From Lunularia cruciata (Eukaryota; Streptophyta; Marchantiopsida; Lunulariales; Lunulariaceae): DNA of 64,000 bases. The DNA lies in contig OX419759.1 of the NCBI GenBank assembly GCA_948567375.1, forward strand, positions 35,255,493 to 35,319,492. The letters are read 5' to 3'. Of this stretch, positions 1 to 11,975 are shown piece by piece (within the stretch, counting starts at the first letter, position 1; each line of letters starts with the position of its first letter). The notes under the pieces are model-generated. The model was given only the letters and a program-made list of their open reading frames with translations. It had not been told where the DNA came from and did no database searches. A program made the translations under genes and the position numbers.

Positions 1-1480
1 AGAAGAAGACAAAGGTGGCATTGGGCAACACCAAAATTCCACCCCAATGGCCAGCAAGCAATCCTTCACAAGAATCCTAATCTTGTTGGACAAGGATGCA
101 ACTACAGATCAAGAAGGCAAAGAAGTACAATCCACCCTAGCCCAAACTCCTCCACAAACAAACAACTTATTGAAGGAAGAACAACCGCCCTTAGACGCTA
201 TGGTCAAGAAGTTGGGCCTTCTAGCACAAAGAAGAGTACAGTAGAGGGTTTGGAGATGAAAAAATCTCCTCCATTCCCACCTATAGGTGAAGCAAAGCTA
301 AGAGAGGAAGGAGTCTTTTGTGCTGAAGAGGTGCTCAAGGCAAAAGATGCGGGCTCTTGCCAAGATGAGGAAGGTCCTTAGGCCAAAAGTGGACTTTAGG
401 AAGAAGATAACAAGCAAGACAAAGGTATCAACTATGACAAAAGTGGTATTTGAGCAATGGGAGCCGACCATCTTTATTGAGATCAAGAGGGGGGAGAGTT
501 GACCCTTGAATTTGTTCAAAACAATAAGAAGAGAGAGTTCAAGCAAGAAGAAGGATAGGCCAATTGTGGTAGTGCCACTTTCTCAACTAGTGGTATACAA
601 GGTTGGCCCAACATTGGAGTTAATCAAGCAACTTCTCCCCACATATGTAGAGTCTGATAGGGAAATTACCAATTATATCACCCTTGTCAATCACCTTCAT
701 TGCAATGGCGCAAGAAGTAAACATGGTGATAACAAAGGCAAAGGATTAACTAAAGGAAGTTTGTGGCCAACATTTTGAGATGAGAAAGTGGAGCAATAAC
801 TTGGCACACGAAGCAGCCAAGCTTAGTGAAGAATGCATGGCCCTAGAGAAGAAGATTTGGAGGAAAGGATGATGAGGCAAAATACATTGAACTTAAAGGA
901 GGATAAAACATATCAATGACTAAAGCTTGAGGAGTAGGTAAAGGACCAATCAGAAGATATTGATATGCTTAAGGGAGAAGTAGAAAAGGTAGGGGTGTCC
1001 TTTGTTGCAATGGAAGTCAAAGCATCAAGAGGAGCTGCAAGTAGTTGATATCCATGTAAAGATACTTATGGAAAATCTTAAGTATAAGGAGGACAAACAC
1101 AAGAAGGATTGGGCAACCATTTCAGGAGAAATCATTGCTAAGATGGAGGAAAGTTGGACCCAATTCAGCTTGGAGAAGACTACAATTTTGGCAAGGATGG
1201 AGATTGCATGGGACTATCTGGAGGAGATTGCGAAGGAGGTAATAAAGGACTACTTGAAATTGAAGTTGAAATTGAAGGCTCAAGACCCCAAATTGCAAGT
1301 GCATGCATTGACCACAAAATCATACATGGACAAGCGCCGATAGCAAATATCTGAGAAGTTGATTGCTTGAACCTTGAAGAAATTTAAGGAAGCCACAAAA
1401 TTGCTACTAGAGGAAATTGCAACGTACCAAGAGCAGATAGAGTTGCTAATTAAGGTTTGTAAAGGCAAAGGTAGTTCCTC
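1..1480 (+). pseudogene. Decayed coiled-coil (gag-like) ORF of an LTR element, unit 1
   Basis: This stretch holds broken plus-strand coding pieces at 47-244, 506-778 and 1002-1343. They are rich in Lys, Glu, Leu and Gln with heptad-like spacing, so a coiled coil is likely. The piece at 590-720 shares a pattern with the sequence at 2,700-2,850: VGP, then L, LP.Y, I.N and LV.HLH. The 3' end (1,455-1,485, a GGCAAAGG.AGTTC.TCACAATAA pattern) matches 4,850-4,880. The window therefore starts inside the first of two tandem units of one repeat. No protease, reverse transcriptase or integrase is seen. I infer the internal region of a retroelement, possibly non-autonomous; the exact family is not recognised. 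Confidence 0.5.
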
Positions 1481-1484
1481 ACAA

Positions 1485-2690
1485 TAAGATCTAGGAAGAA
1501 GATAATTACTAGCCTAAGAGAAATAGGTAGAACACCATTAAGTTTAGAACATACCCCAAGCCTAAAATTCCCTTCAACCTTGAACTCTACCATCATCCTA
1601 ATAAGCATCATTGCATAAAAATACTTTTGACTTAGAACTAGTTTTGTAGTTGATGATTGCAAGAGTGTAAATACTTTATAATGTAAATGACAAGAAGTAG
1701 TTATGATTGCTGGTGGTTGAGTGGTCACTTCTTAATTACACGCAGGATAACATCAATAGGTAGGATTAGTGATAAGCAAAGTAGGTGTGATTAAAAGATT
1801 TCCAACACTTAGTTGTTCAACATTTTCATCAAAGAGTTAGGAACCTTATATACAGGTTGCAACCCAAAGATGAGTTTTTCACTTCTTTCATTGAACAAAG
1901 TATTAAGCCTAAGGATCTCTTTTGAGTCTTTGTGTTGGATTGATTATGCTTACATCTTTCATACTTGGTCAAGTAGAGGTAGATTCTTGCCATATGAGTA
2001 TGTATTTGAGTACTTATTTAGGAGATTTGCACTAAATCAAGGAAATTACCATCAATATTCAATGGGAATAAGTGCTTGAGCATCCATACAAGCAATTCAC
2101 ACATTATCAAGAAATTAACCCTTGACACTTTGAACGAGAGAGTCAATGTGAGGAAGGATTAATAATGGAGAATTCAAAGTACCACAAAATAGAAAATCCA
2201 AGTAGATAATTGATTCTTGATTTTTTTGGGTTGCATTTTTTGGGAAGAGATTTACATGATCAACAATGGCATCAGGATGAAAAAACCTTTGGCCCAAAAA
2301 TTGACCGTTAGCTTGAAACTGACCTTTGGGGTGAAATATACCTACGGACTAGTTGCCAAGGTAAAAGAGGCTTTTCAAGAGGAAGAGGCCTTTAGCATGA
2401 AGTGTACCACTGCTATCAAGAGCTTGTTAGATTAGATCTTCTGTTTGCATGATTATTAATTTCTTTTTTTTGTAAGATGCTTTACTTTTGTAGGATCTTT
2501 ACCCTCTTCTCTTGTGGGAATGGTTTTTGCCCAAGAGGTTAAACATAAAATAATATATCAATAGTGACATTATGACACTTTATCTTCATTTTTAGTCATT
2601 GCCAACCCGTATCCTTGTGGGAATGACTTGTTCTTACCAATTATACTATTAGTACATTAATACTAGGTTTACACACCACTCTCATAGGAA
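1485..2690 (+). repeat. LTR-like non-coding block, copy A, with TATA motif
   Basis: This non-coding block is repeated in diverged form at about 4,900-6,130 (copy B), with a weaker relative at 34,100-34,900 (copy C). A TATA-like motif TTATATACAGG sits at 1,846-1,856, where copy B has TATAAAG. The downstream part has CTCTTCTCTTGTGGG followed by GGTTTTTGCCCAAGAGG (about 2,500-2,545), resembling the R/U5 part of plant gypsy LTRs. The coiled-coil ORF of the next unit begins right after it, near 2,700. Exact LTR ends (TG/CA) were not found, so boundaries are approximate. Confidence 0.45.
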
Positions 2691-4915
2691 GTGATAAACA
2701 TGGTAGGACCATTCCTTCACAAATTGGAAACTATTCTTCCCTACAAGCAAGAATTTGATGAGACTATCACCAACCATGTGAAGTTGGTCATTCACCTTCA
2801 TTGGATATTAGGACATGAGAGCAGAAGTAGTTCAAAGAATAGGGGATCCAAATGCATATGAGATGTAATTAACTCATTAAATGCATATGAAATTAAAACA
2901 TGATATGTGCAAATTGGGATGAGTAATAAAATAATAAAGGAGATGAAGTGAATCTAATAGATTAAATGTAAGGCTAAGCACAAATAAAAAATACATATTT
3001 CTTGATCAATAATAATAGAAAACTAATATAGATCATGTAATTGATAATCATTAAGAAAAGCATGTGGTGAAATAAAGGACAACATGTAATTAAAGACCAA
3101 CAGAAAAACTTGAAAGATTAAGTGAACTGAAACCCAAAGACCACACAAAAGTCATGTATAAGAACCATGAACATATCAACAAATGTAGGTTGGAACAAAG
3201 TGAGAGAAGATTGGATGGTGTCTTGGCTAAGATGTAGTGAAGCATAAGAGGACTAGATAGAGTATATTGCAACATGTGCTATGGACACATAAGTCCTAAT
3301 TTGCTAAATATCTGAAGGAAGAAGAAGGTGTCCATAGTAAGCATCTACAAAAGCACATACTACTTTATCAATGCCAAATATAGTTCTGAAGTAGTTGAGC
3401 AAATGTCAATACCACTAGTACTGAGTATCTATTTGAAAGCTCATGAGTGGTAAAGAAAACTTGATTGCTTTCAAAAGTGCCACTTAGAGTAATAACCTTG
3501 CAGAGTAAGGAATAAGCTATAACTTGTGTACCTTAACAAAAATACCTTGTGTAAAAACTTGTGTACCTTACCTCCACAAAAATAGGAATAAGTAGAATGC
3601 CATGAAATGAAAAATAGTTAACAAGCAAAGTAATAATACAAAATCATAAGCAAGAGAATGTATGGGACTCAAAACTTGACTTGTTAATACCTAAAAGGAA
3701 AAAGTTTATTAGTATCAAAAGTAAGCCAAACATAGCAAAATTACTCAATGATGCATATTAAAGAGTAAGGTGGTAAATCTACTAAGATGAGAAATCATCA
3801 AAGAACCAATGAGGAGCATCTTGTAGGACATGAGAAGGAGCAACTCATTTGCCACTTGAAGAAATAGTAAGGAGCAAGTCAAAGGGCATGGGAAGGAGTG
3901 AGTCATTTGATAAGAGAGTAAGGCAGAACAAATAGCAAAGGTGGAACAAAAAATAACCAAAGAGGTGAAGGTGAAGAGGCAAGTGCGGGAGAAGGAGGAG
4001 GGAGTTTTTTGAGAGAAGTGCCTTGAGCACTTTGAGTGGCCTTGGATATTGTGAAGGAGAGGAGCTATAGTGTAGTGCGGATATATGTGTTAATAAAATA
4101 ACATAAAGGTATGAGTACTTGTGAGAATCACCTTCATTGGATAGCTCAGTCAGTCAATGAAGAGAAGACAAGAGCTCACAAAAAATCAAGAATATCTAAA
4201 GGCCAAAGAAGAAAACTATCATGAGTTGGAGCAAACAATAAACAAGTAGAGGAAGGCCGAGCATGGAAGATGAGAGAAGTATGATGGAGATATGTAGAGA
4301 ACTCAAGCAAAAGTATGCATCATCAATCTTAGAATTGAACAACAAACAGAAGAACACTTTGAATAGTTTGTGCCCAAGACAAAGAAGTAACCATGCTGGC
4401 CAAGTTAGAGCAAGCACAATTCAAGATCATCATTGGTGAATCATGTATGGTAATTATAAGGAGCTCATAGAAATCTACATCAATGCATTGACCAATAGAT
4501 TTGACAAATAAGAGGAGCGCAAAGAACTCATCCATGTATAGATGTAGTAGGAGATGATTCAAGCCGTACTTATGAACATGGAGGAGGAACATGCTTGAGT
4601 GCTCACAACAATGGAAGTTGTGGTAAATCAAATGATCAAGCATGTGGAGAAATTTTTAAAGACCTTCTTGCATCAAGTCAAATTGTGTGACCTAAAGATA
4701 CAAATTCATTCATTGGTGATAAAGGTGTAGAACAACCAACAGCGAGCACACCTATTCACTCAACTAGAAGTTTGAAGATATGTTGAACAAGATGCTTGTT
4801 GATATTTTATTGATTACTAGGGAAAAGTTGAACATCTCTTGTGAATAGCTAAAGGCAAAGGAAGTTCTTCACAATAATATACAAATTCATGAGCTTACAA
4901 ATTGTAGAATAGGCT
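2691..4915 (+). pseudogene. Decayed coiled-coil (gag-like) ORF, unit 2, interrupted
   Basis: This is the second copy of the internal region. A piece starting with ATG at 2,700 matches unit 1 (VGP, LP.Y, TN, LV.HLH). Coding resemblance is then lost from about 2,860 to 4,110 and resumes at about 4,115 with Glu/Lys-rich coil-like sequence, ending near 4,880 in the motif shared with unit 1. The 1.25 kb between is A/G-rich with no recognisable gene and may be an insertion or simply decayed. Stops are frequent in every frame. The function is inferred only from position between two LTR-like blocks. Confidence 0.4.
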
Positions 4916-6130
4916 AAGTATAAACCAATCATTGGCCTAGTAGAACAAGGACAAAATAGTTCAAGTAAAAAATCTTTAAGATTGTATATTACCTACTCAT
5001 GATATTTTTTTGTGAGTGGTTAATTTTGTAATTAAAGACCTTTATGATTAATAGCCAAAGGAATAATTAGAAGTAGAAGAAAAAATTGAGAGATTGATTT
5101 GGCATTCCCACCTAGGCACTTCTTAATTAAGTTGGAGTAGGATAAGATAAGATTAGAATCCTAAGTGAGTGATTAAGATCGAATTAAAATACGAAGTAAA
5201 TGATATCAGATTAGCTAAGAGGTCACCAAAGAACCCACTTAGCCATTAAAGTTCATATAGGAAGGAATAATATAAAGGGTTTCAATCCATTGTAAACCAA
5301 ATTCATTTGTTCAATCATGAAATCAATTTTAAAAATGAAGCTTTTTACTCAAAGACCTCCATGATCTTTTGCATTTTGAGTGATTGATTATTTGCTTGGT
5401 TGAATAGTGGTGATGAACTTGAAGTAGAAATGCAAGTGTTGGAGTGAGTAGAATCATTTGCCCTTGTATGAAGTGTTGGATCTCTAGGGTTCTAAATATT
5501 CAAGACAATATGGTGAGTAGCTATCAGAGATCGGGAGTATTGTGAAGTACCACGGTAACAAAAAGCTAGGCAATACAATTGATCCATGACTCCTTCAAAA
5601 TTGCATCTTTTTGGAAAGATAGTATGCATTCTATGTGGTTGTAGTCATTAGAGTGATAAGACTTTCACAATGAAGCTACCCAAGAAGTGGAAATTGCCAT
5701 TGTCATGTGCTTGACGCTTGTGCCGCTAAGAATATTTTGGTGCGTTTGTGATAATCATGATGTTAATAAAGTTTAAAACATTAACAAAATTCAAGCGCTC
5801 ATGACCATCAGCCTTGTCTTGCCTTCTATGAGCAATGAATTGTGAAGCAAAGTGACCTTTGGGATGAATGATCCATCGCTTCAAGTATAAGTTGCACTAA
5901 ACCTTTAGTGACAAGTGATTTTACTTTTCACTTTTTTGTAGTGCGGTACACAAGGTCAGACTACACTCTTTGAGAGTAATTCTTACCAAAGAGGTTAAAT
6001 AAGAAACAATTAAGAATAAACTGTGGTGATATTTTCTTTCATCTCCTAGTCATTTTCTATTTGTATCTCTATGGGTATAATCAATTTTTACAATTTTATT
6101 GCATTTTTGTCAATATTAAATCACTAAAAT
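4916..6130 (+). repeat. LTR-like non-coding block, copy B, with TATA box
   Basis: This is a diverged copy of 1,485-2,690. Shared landmarks are CACTTCTTAATTA (about 5,126), CACTTAG upstream of a TATAAAG box at 5,271-5,277, and an R/U5-like tail at 5,965-6,080 ending CATCTCCTAGTCATTTTC (copy A has CATTTTTAGTCATTGCC). It follows the coiled-coil remnant directly, so together with copy A it frames that ORF as LTR - ORF - LTR. Transition differences (C/T, G/A) dominate between the copies. Confidence 0.45.
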
Positions 6131-7084
6131 ATGCATTCGCTTTATTCTTTGTTTGTCGGACAATCAATTACTTTTGATGTCCTCTTTCTTGATTTCTTTA
6201 TGTACACAAAATATTATATAAAGGTCTTTTTATTCTTTATATTTTTTGAATATATGGTCATATTATTAGATAGTAAATATATGTAAATAGTTAATCAGTC
6301 AATTTATTCCAATTTTGATACTATAGTTTACTTGAAGTAGATAAGATGTAGTTAATAAATTTAATGAATAAACTTGTAGCAATCATTCAATATTCATCTT
6401 AGTTTGAGGTAAAAATATTTATAAATTTTAAATTAAGCAATTTTACTTGAGATTAAAGAGATATTGTTTCTAAATTTAGTTTTAGGAAGATTCAAATTTA
6501 CATTAATATAAACATCTTCTTTATTAAATTAAACATAGATATCTTATTAGATATTTTCATAAATATATTTTACATACATTGCTTAATTTAATGATAAATT
6601 TGGTGTGATTATAAGATAAAATTCAATTTCCAAATAGGACTATAAATTATGATAAAAATTATTAAAAAGATGTGAGATTCCATTTAAGTATATTCAAAAT
6701 TTTAAAGATCAAAATGTTTCATTAAATTTTTTATATTAATAAAATTTAAAATATCTAACTAATTTGTATATAAATATTCTCTATTTATGTTTTATATATA
6801 TTCCTACATGTAAAATTTTTATAAATTAAAAAGGAAAAATTGAGTATTTTAAAAATAAATTTATACTTATTTAATTAAATACCAATACAATTTGATAAGA
6901 TAATGTTTCACGATATTTAACAAAATTGACGACAACAAGAAGAATAAAAGACCCATCCAAGCATTCAAGGATAAAGCGAATGAGATAACATGGGGCCAAT
7001 GTTACCCCATACATGTGGTTGAAGCCTAATCTATGATTGAAATATTGATATCTTTTGATAAAGGACCATTATTTATTAGATAGA
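6131..7084. other. AT-rich intergenic DNA, no gene seen
   Basis: This stretch is very AT-rich, with stops in every frame and no long ORF. One small GC-richer patch near 6,985-7,015 has a palindrome-like GGGGCCAATGTTACCCC. Nothing else is recognised. Confidence 0.7.
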
Positions 7085-7262
7085 CCAAATCTATTAGATA
7101 TCCCATCCTTCATTTTTCCTATGCGGTCGCCTTTTTCCCTCTTTGGACGAGATACGGGGCTTAAGCCCCATTTTACCTTTTTCATCTCTCCCTTGTACAG
7201 CTTGATGGGGTCTTCCCATCCTTCATGTTTTCTTCGCGGTCGTCCTTTACCCCCAATCTATT
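7085..7262 (-). repeat. Dispersed GC-rich repeat D, copy 1
   Basis: On the minus strand this contains GAAGGATGGGAAGACCCC followed by ATCAAG, a GAGAGA segment and GGTAAAATGGGGCT. The same order appears at 11,893-11,975 on the plus strand, and a related block at 7,625-7,875. A submotif CGACCGC, then A/G-rich bases, then ATGAAGGATGGGA occurs twice inside this copy. The palindrome GGGGCTTAAGCCCC is at about 7,158-7,171. It is far more GC-rich than its surroundings. It may be a small non-autonomous transposable element, but no terminal repeats or target duplication could be fixed. Confidence 0.5.
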
Positions 7263-7624
7263 AGATATCATTCCTTACTAGAAATAATACTAATTTACTT
7301 TAATTTTGTTTCATGTTATTTTGCACTCAAGATCATTGCCATTTTTATTATAGATAAGCAAAAATCGCATGTCTAGACAACAATTTAGTTTAAGAAAAAT
7401 TAAATAATATTAATATTAAATTTTAGAATTTTATATTCTTAATTTATATTAAATTTGTTAAATCTATATAAAATTTGATGAATATATACTTTAACCCAAA
7501 TAAATTAATAATTAAAAAAATATTTCATTTAATAAAATCATAGAATATTATAAGCCGAATGAATTTAAATTTATAGAATATGGTTAAAGAATATATTTAA
7601 AATTGAATGGTAATACACGTACAA
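7263..7624. other. AT-rich spacer, no gene seen
   Basis: This AT-rich stretch lies between two copies of repeat D. No ORF or RNA gene is recognised. Confidence 0.7.
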
Positions 7625-7875
7625 CAAGAACAAGAAGGATGAGATGGCCCCATTCCAAAGTAAAAGGCAACCGGGTAAAGGGCAACCGCGTAGAATAACA
7701 AGAAGGACGAGAGAGACACATCACACGCGGTCGCTTCTTAATGGGACGAACACGTCCACACGCACAAGGATAAAACGTAATACGTAAAATGGGGCTAAGC
7801 TAAAGAAAAGCGACCGCATAGAACACATGAAGGATAGGAAGACCCCGTCAAGCGTACACTAGGCCCAATAGTATC
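7625..7875 (+). repeat. Dispersed GC-rich repeat D, copy 2, at the gene-island edge
   Basis: This plus-strand block carries the repeat D submotifs: AAGGATGAGATGGCCCC, two CCGCGTAG / CCGCATAG boxes, AAAATGGGGCT near 7,787 and AAGGATAGGAAGACCCC near 7,832, ending CCCAATAGTATC. It is inverted relative to copy 1. It lies where the AT-rich flank gives way to the more GC-balanced gene island. Confidence 0.5.
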
Positions 7876-8416
7876 GGTACGAGAAATCTACTACAGAAGA
7901 TAAAACACGAGGTAAAAAGTTGTAATTCTAAAGTACTTGTACAGAAGGACTAAACCGGTAACTCTGAGCTCCATGGTTTTTATACAGGCTATTGTTTCCT
8001 TCCCAAACCTTATAAGAGTTTGATTTCCGTGTAAGTCTCTGATGACATGGTGAGAATCTCCTCAGTTTGAACATATAGGAAGAGGCCAGCTCGACATCGC
8101 ATCCCGCGGAAAGCGCAGAAGACGGCTCCACGTAAGAGACGTTGTCCAGATAATCCTCGTCCGTGCTTTCGTTGTGCTGTGCAGGAACGTTTGCCGGCCT
8201 CCTGCAAACCCTGAATGATGAAGAGCTGCTTCTGAGAAGCGGTGAATGAGACTATGTTGGAAGGACTGCGGAACGAGCCTGGAGCAGAGGGCGGGGTACC
8301 AATTCCTGAGGATCTAACTTGGGCCCGGACGATCGGAGCGAAAAGCTTGTGGAGATTACTTGTAGGGAAAGCTTGATTCGAAATAGGAAGTGCAACAAAC
8401 AGACGGATACGGAATC
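7876..8416 (+). other. Upstream region and probable 5' leader of SEC11
   Basis: No separate gene is recognised. The overlapping minus-strand ORFs (7,928-8,207 and 8,252-8,722) show no family features. The SEC11 reading frame stays open back to an ATG at 8,390, nine codons before the conserved start. No convincing TATA box was fixed. Confidence 0.5.
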
Positions 8417-8959
8417 ATGGGGATTGTCGCGGAAACCCTGGATTCGATAAGAAAGACAAATGTTCGTCAGGTTCTTTTGCAAGCTGTGAGTCTGGGGATG
8501 ATCGTGACATCCGCTTTGATAATATGGAAGGGGCTGATGTGCTTCACAGGCAGCGAATCGCCGGTGGTGGTGGTACTTTCTGGTAGTATGGAGCCTGGTT
8601 TTAAACGAGGAGATATTCTGTTTTTGCACATGTCCAAAGCGCCTATCCGCACTGGAGAGATCGTTGTCTTCCACATTGATGGAAGGGAGATACCTATTGT
8701 TCACCGTGTGATTAAGGTCCATGAGCGACGGAATACCGGGGATGTTGAAGTCCTTACGAAGGGAGACAACAACGCCGGAGATGATAGGTTGCTATATGCA
8801 CAGGGTCAGATGTGGCTTCAACGACATCATATCATGGGACGAGCGGTGGGATTTCTTCCTTACGTCGGCTGGGTGACGATTATTATGACAGAGAAGCCTT
8901 ATATTAAGTACATCTTGATTGGGGCGTTAGGGCTCCTTGTTATTACATCTAAAGAATAA
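8417..8959 (+). CDS. SEC11: Signal peptidase complex catalytic subunit SEC11
   Basis: This is the catalytic subunit of the ER signal peptidase complex (peptidase family S26B), which cleaves signal peptides from secretory and membrane proteins at the lumenal face. The 180-residue product has one N-terminal membrane segment (about 17-39), then the box [11 protein letters not shown] with the nucleophile Ser57, the box [12 protein letters not shown] with His96 (the ER-type replacement for the bacterial Lys), and TKGDNN / GDDR with the acidic residues of the Ser-His-Asp set. A hydrophobic C-terminal stretch (about 164-177) follows. I chose the start at 8,417 ([10 protein letters not shown]) because plant SEC11 proteins begin with a similar short segment; an in-frame ATG at 8,390 would add nine residues. 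The gene has no intron. Length and motifs are normal, so it should be functional. It stands alone, with no coding neighbour within 6 kb downstream. Confidence 0.95.
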   Translation: MGIVAETLDSIRKTNVRQVLLQAVSLGMIVTSALIIWKGLMCFTGSESPVVVVLSGSMEPGFKRGDILFLHMSKAPIRTGEIVVFHIDGREIPIVHRVIKVHERRNTGDVEVLTKGDNNAGDDRLLYAQGQMWLQRHHIMGRAVGFLPYVGWVTIIMTEKPYIKYILIGALGLLVITSKE

Positions 8960-11892
8960 GGTAGGAGGACTCGAGGACAAGAGGATGATCTAGACTTCGA
9001 AGAGAAGCTACGGTTATGAAGCAGGACCACAGCGGCTACCTATGGCAACTTTGAGTGTTAGGTGCATCACAGTTGACGTAATGTTTTCACTGCTGAATTA
9101 CTGATACGCAGTTGAGTTTCTTGGGAGATGGGAAATTTAGACTGAAGAAAGAAGAATTAGGATTTCGAATGATTACCAGAGGGCTGCGAATGTTAACTTG
9201 TCTAAAACTGACCAGGCCATCGTAATTTCTTCACTCTGTGACGTTTGACAACTTTGAGTTCTTTCGCACCAGTCAAATATCCGGTCAGTGATCTTACCCT
9301 GCGTTTCAATACTTTAAAATGTGCAGACGATGTACTTGTGATATGTAGCTTGACCTTCTGAAAATGAGAGGGCTCTGAACAGGCTGCCTGCATTGCCTCC
9401 AACAGTACTGTAGATTGACTTCAGAGCTTGAGGTGCCCCTTAATTCTTCCCTGGGCACCAATCGTAGACGCGCGTAGACATCACAGGGGGTCAGAGATAT
9501 CAACTTTATTGTGGCCTAGACGTAAATAGGACGCAGGAATGAAGGAGATTTCAGGGTAAGGTAATTGTCTTGGAGTACAATGTAACACGACCAGAGTAGT
9601 GGCTTCAGAATTATGCATCTCTTGGAGGGGAGGCGTGAATCATCTGTGATATGATCAACCGTGAGCATGCTGATGGTCAGAAGCCCACCTGTAGCTCAAG
9701 ACTGTAAAGTTGGTGACTCCGACGCTTCTTTAGATAGAGAAGCTTTACTGTGTTAGTAAGCATTACCGCTGCTCAGCAAGCTTTGAAATCAGTCAGTTAC
9801 TCCGACTTGTATTGTAATGACTTTCCAGTTGACAGACAAACTTTGCAATTGTGTGGACGATTGTTTCGTGGAACACCTCAGGTCTAAGCTTTCGGAATAT
9901 TGCATGACACGGTCGGGTTACACATCTCTCAGTTTGTCGTATAAATTGAAACACTACCGTACAATTCAGTTAAATATAGAACTTTGGTGGAAATCTAAAA
10001 CCGCGCTTCTCTGACTAAGTCAGATTTGTGGAATTATCTTGGAGGGCTGAGGTCTCATTTCAGTGACTGATCAATATTGGAACCTTCTCGATTGAGACGT
10101 TTACAGATATTTCAGAGACGTAGTCGTGTACTACTCCAGTCATGACTTTTCAAATGCAGTTACCCAGTTACCTGTGTCGAGAAAACAACCTCGGTAGTAC
10201 TTGCTGGCAAACTAGCTCGCCATTGTCCATATCGAGCTCGAACCTCACATCCAAGTACAGAGTTGCTAAATGCCAGTATTTTTTGCTGTCAAACCATCTG
10301 GCCATTGTTTTCACAACAAGTATAAACCTAGTAGTTACTGCAGAGTTGCATGTGCTAGCGTTCCTGTTATCGAGGTATCTTGCAGTGACCTTGTTGAGTG
10401 GAAACCTTATAATCCACATACAAAGTCCCTAAATGCCAGTACTCTAGATCTGAAACTAGCGCCGCCGCTGTACATTGATCTATACGGACAGTGTCTTTAA
10501 AAGCCAGTGTTCTTCTACGAAGTGGATGCATTGAGAGCTACTTTAGTGTAACCATGAAAGTTCTCAGGTTCATTGCCTGGATTTCATTGGATTGAATAGA
10601 AGAAATAGATGTGAGGCGAGTATTAATCGCTCGTTTGACCCCTGCAGCCGATGACGAGAATCCGGGGTAGTGTTCAGAGGCTTGGGAGGGAAGTCGAAAT
10701 ACACACTTTCTGCCGAACTGGATCAGAACTAAGACGGGCAAGTGATGGAAAATTTATTGAGATTGTAAACGTATGATGGAAAGCGGCCCTCACTGTAGTT
10801 TAGTTCTCGGAAGTCGGAACGTGAAGCAGGAAAGCTGTTATGTCTCCGCTTGTATATTTCATCCTGCGAAGCATGAGAAATTCGCAGGCCGTATGGGGAT
10901 GAATCTACCTGTCTCGCTATACTCATATGCATGGCCTTGTGTAGCAGAATAGCAAACTGGAGAGAGTGAAGGATTGTACCGCAAGAGTATCCACATATAA
11001 AGATAGGTGGTCCTTTTCCTAGGAAAGACATTATCTTAAACAGATTTCGTAAAGGATTTGGAACAAGGTATGCTGGGGAAAGTGGATTCTCGACGCCATC
11101 AAGAGAATAGAAGGTGAAGTTTTCAGTGAAATAGCAACTGCACTGCATCCGTGATAAGAACACACTTGCGAAGTAGTAGTTTCCAAGAGTAAGGGTTTCT
11201 TGGACAGGACAAAGGATAGAGAATACTTCCATTAATTGCTCCTCATGCCAAACCGTATTATACCTTGCTTTGTGTTCTCGTCAGAGGAACTTGTCTTCTC
11301 TAGCAAGGAAACAGGGCCTTTCTTGATACTTTTCATTACGATCATGACTTGAATGTAAGATTGCACTTGACTTGCCTGACTTGATCATTCCACCGAAGCC
11401 TGAAGATACGTGTTCATCTCGATTTCTTTTCACCAAATTTGTCCGTGCACTAAGAGAACACGACTCTTCAAACCGTTACATGATCTCGACCACTGCGCAA
11501 ATATATCAAGGCAGCATTCATCACCGATCTTTCTTACCACCGTCCATCTAAGACGTGCCTTCCATTTCCTTTTACTTTGTGGTAATAATGGTGGCGACCT
11601 TTTGGGGTCAGGAACGTCTTTCAGTCTTGTATACTGTCGCTAGCCAGTGCATCGATTCGAGTTTGATGAAAAATAACATCCAGTGTCCGTACACAAACTA
11701 TGGAACAGCACATGGAATCAAGATCAGAAGAGAACACCTGAAAGCGTCTGGACTTCACTCTGGTATATATGTATCGTGCGAAATCTTTTGGAAGAGTCTT
11801 TTTAAAAGACCCCATCATGGTGGCTGGAGAGTATCCGGCACTCATGCTCGAGAAATCTTATCCTTCTGAAGCTTAATTGTCCAAGTAGCAAA
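8960..11892. other. Intergenic DNA within the gene island
   Basis: No recognisable gene was found. The longest open frame is a 167-codon minus-strand ORF at 10,729-11,232, listed separately. Composition is more GC-balanced than the flanking transposon regions. No tRNA or repeat array was seen. Confidence 0.6.
10729..11232 (-). CDS. Unrecognised open reading frame, 167 codons, doubtful
   Basis: This is an uninterrupted 167-codon frame on the minus strand starting with MEVFSILCPVQE. It has a central hydrophobic patch (ICGYSCGTILHSLQFAILL) and a basic, Ser-rich C-terminal part. I do not recognise any domain, and no signal peptide, promoter or splice sites decide the case. A frame of this length can arise by chance in 64 kb. 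It is listed because it is the longest open frame in an otherwise empty 6.5 kb stretch. Confidence 0.15.
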   Translation of the reverse strand: MEVFSILCPVQETLTLGNYYFASVFLSRMQCSCYFTENFTFYSLDGVENPLSPAYLVPNPLRNLFKIMSFLGKGPPIFICGYSCGTILHSLQFAILLHKAMHMSIARQVDSSPYGLRISHASQDEIYKRRHNSFPASRSDFRELNYSEGRFPSYVYNLNKFSITCPS

Positions 11893-11975
11893 CACGAAGG
11901 ATGGGAAGACCCCATCAAGCCCGCACAAAGGAGAGACAAAAGAGGTAAAATGGGGCTATCCCCTAATAGTATACA
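11893..11975 (+). repeat. Dispersed GC-rich repeat D, copy 3
   Basis: GAAGGATGGGAAGACCCC, ATCAAG, GGAGAGAC and GGTAAAATGGGGCT occur in the same order as in copy 1 (7,085-7,262, opposite strand). The copy ends CCCCTAATAGTATAC, like the CCCAATAGTATC end of copy 2. It is short and non-coding. Confidence 0.5.

Noticed and set aside
8252-8722. 156-codon ORF antisense to SEC11
   Set aside because: It is a mirror of the strongly supported SEC11 coding region, with no domain of its own.
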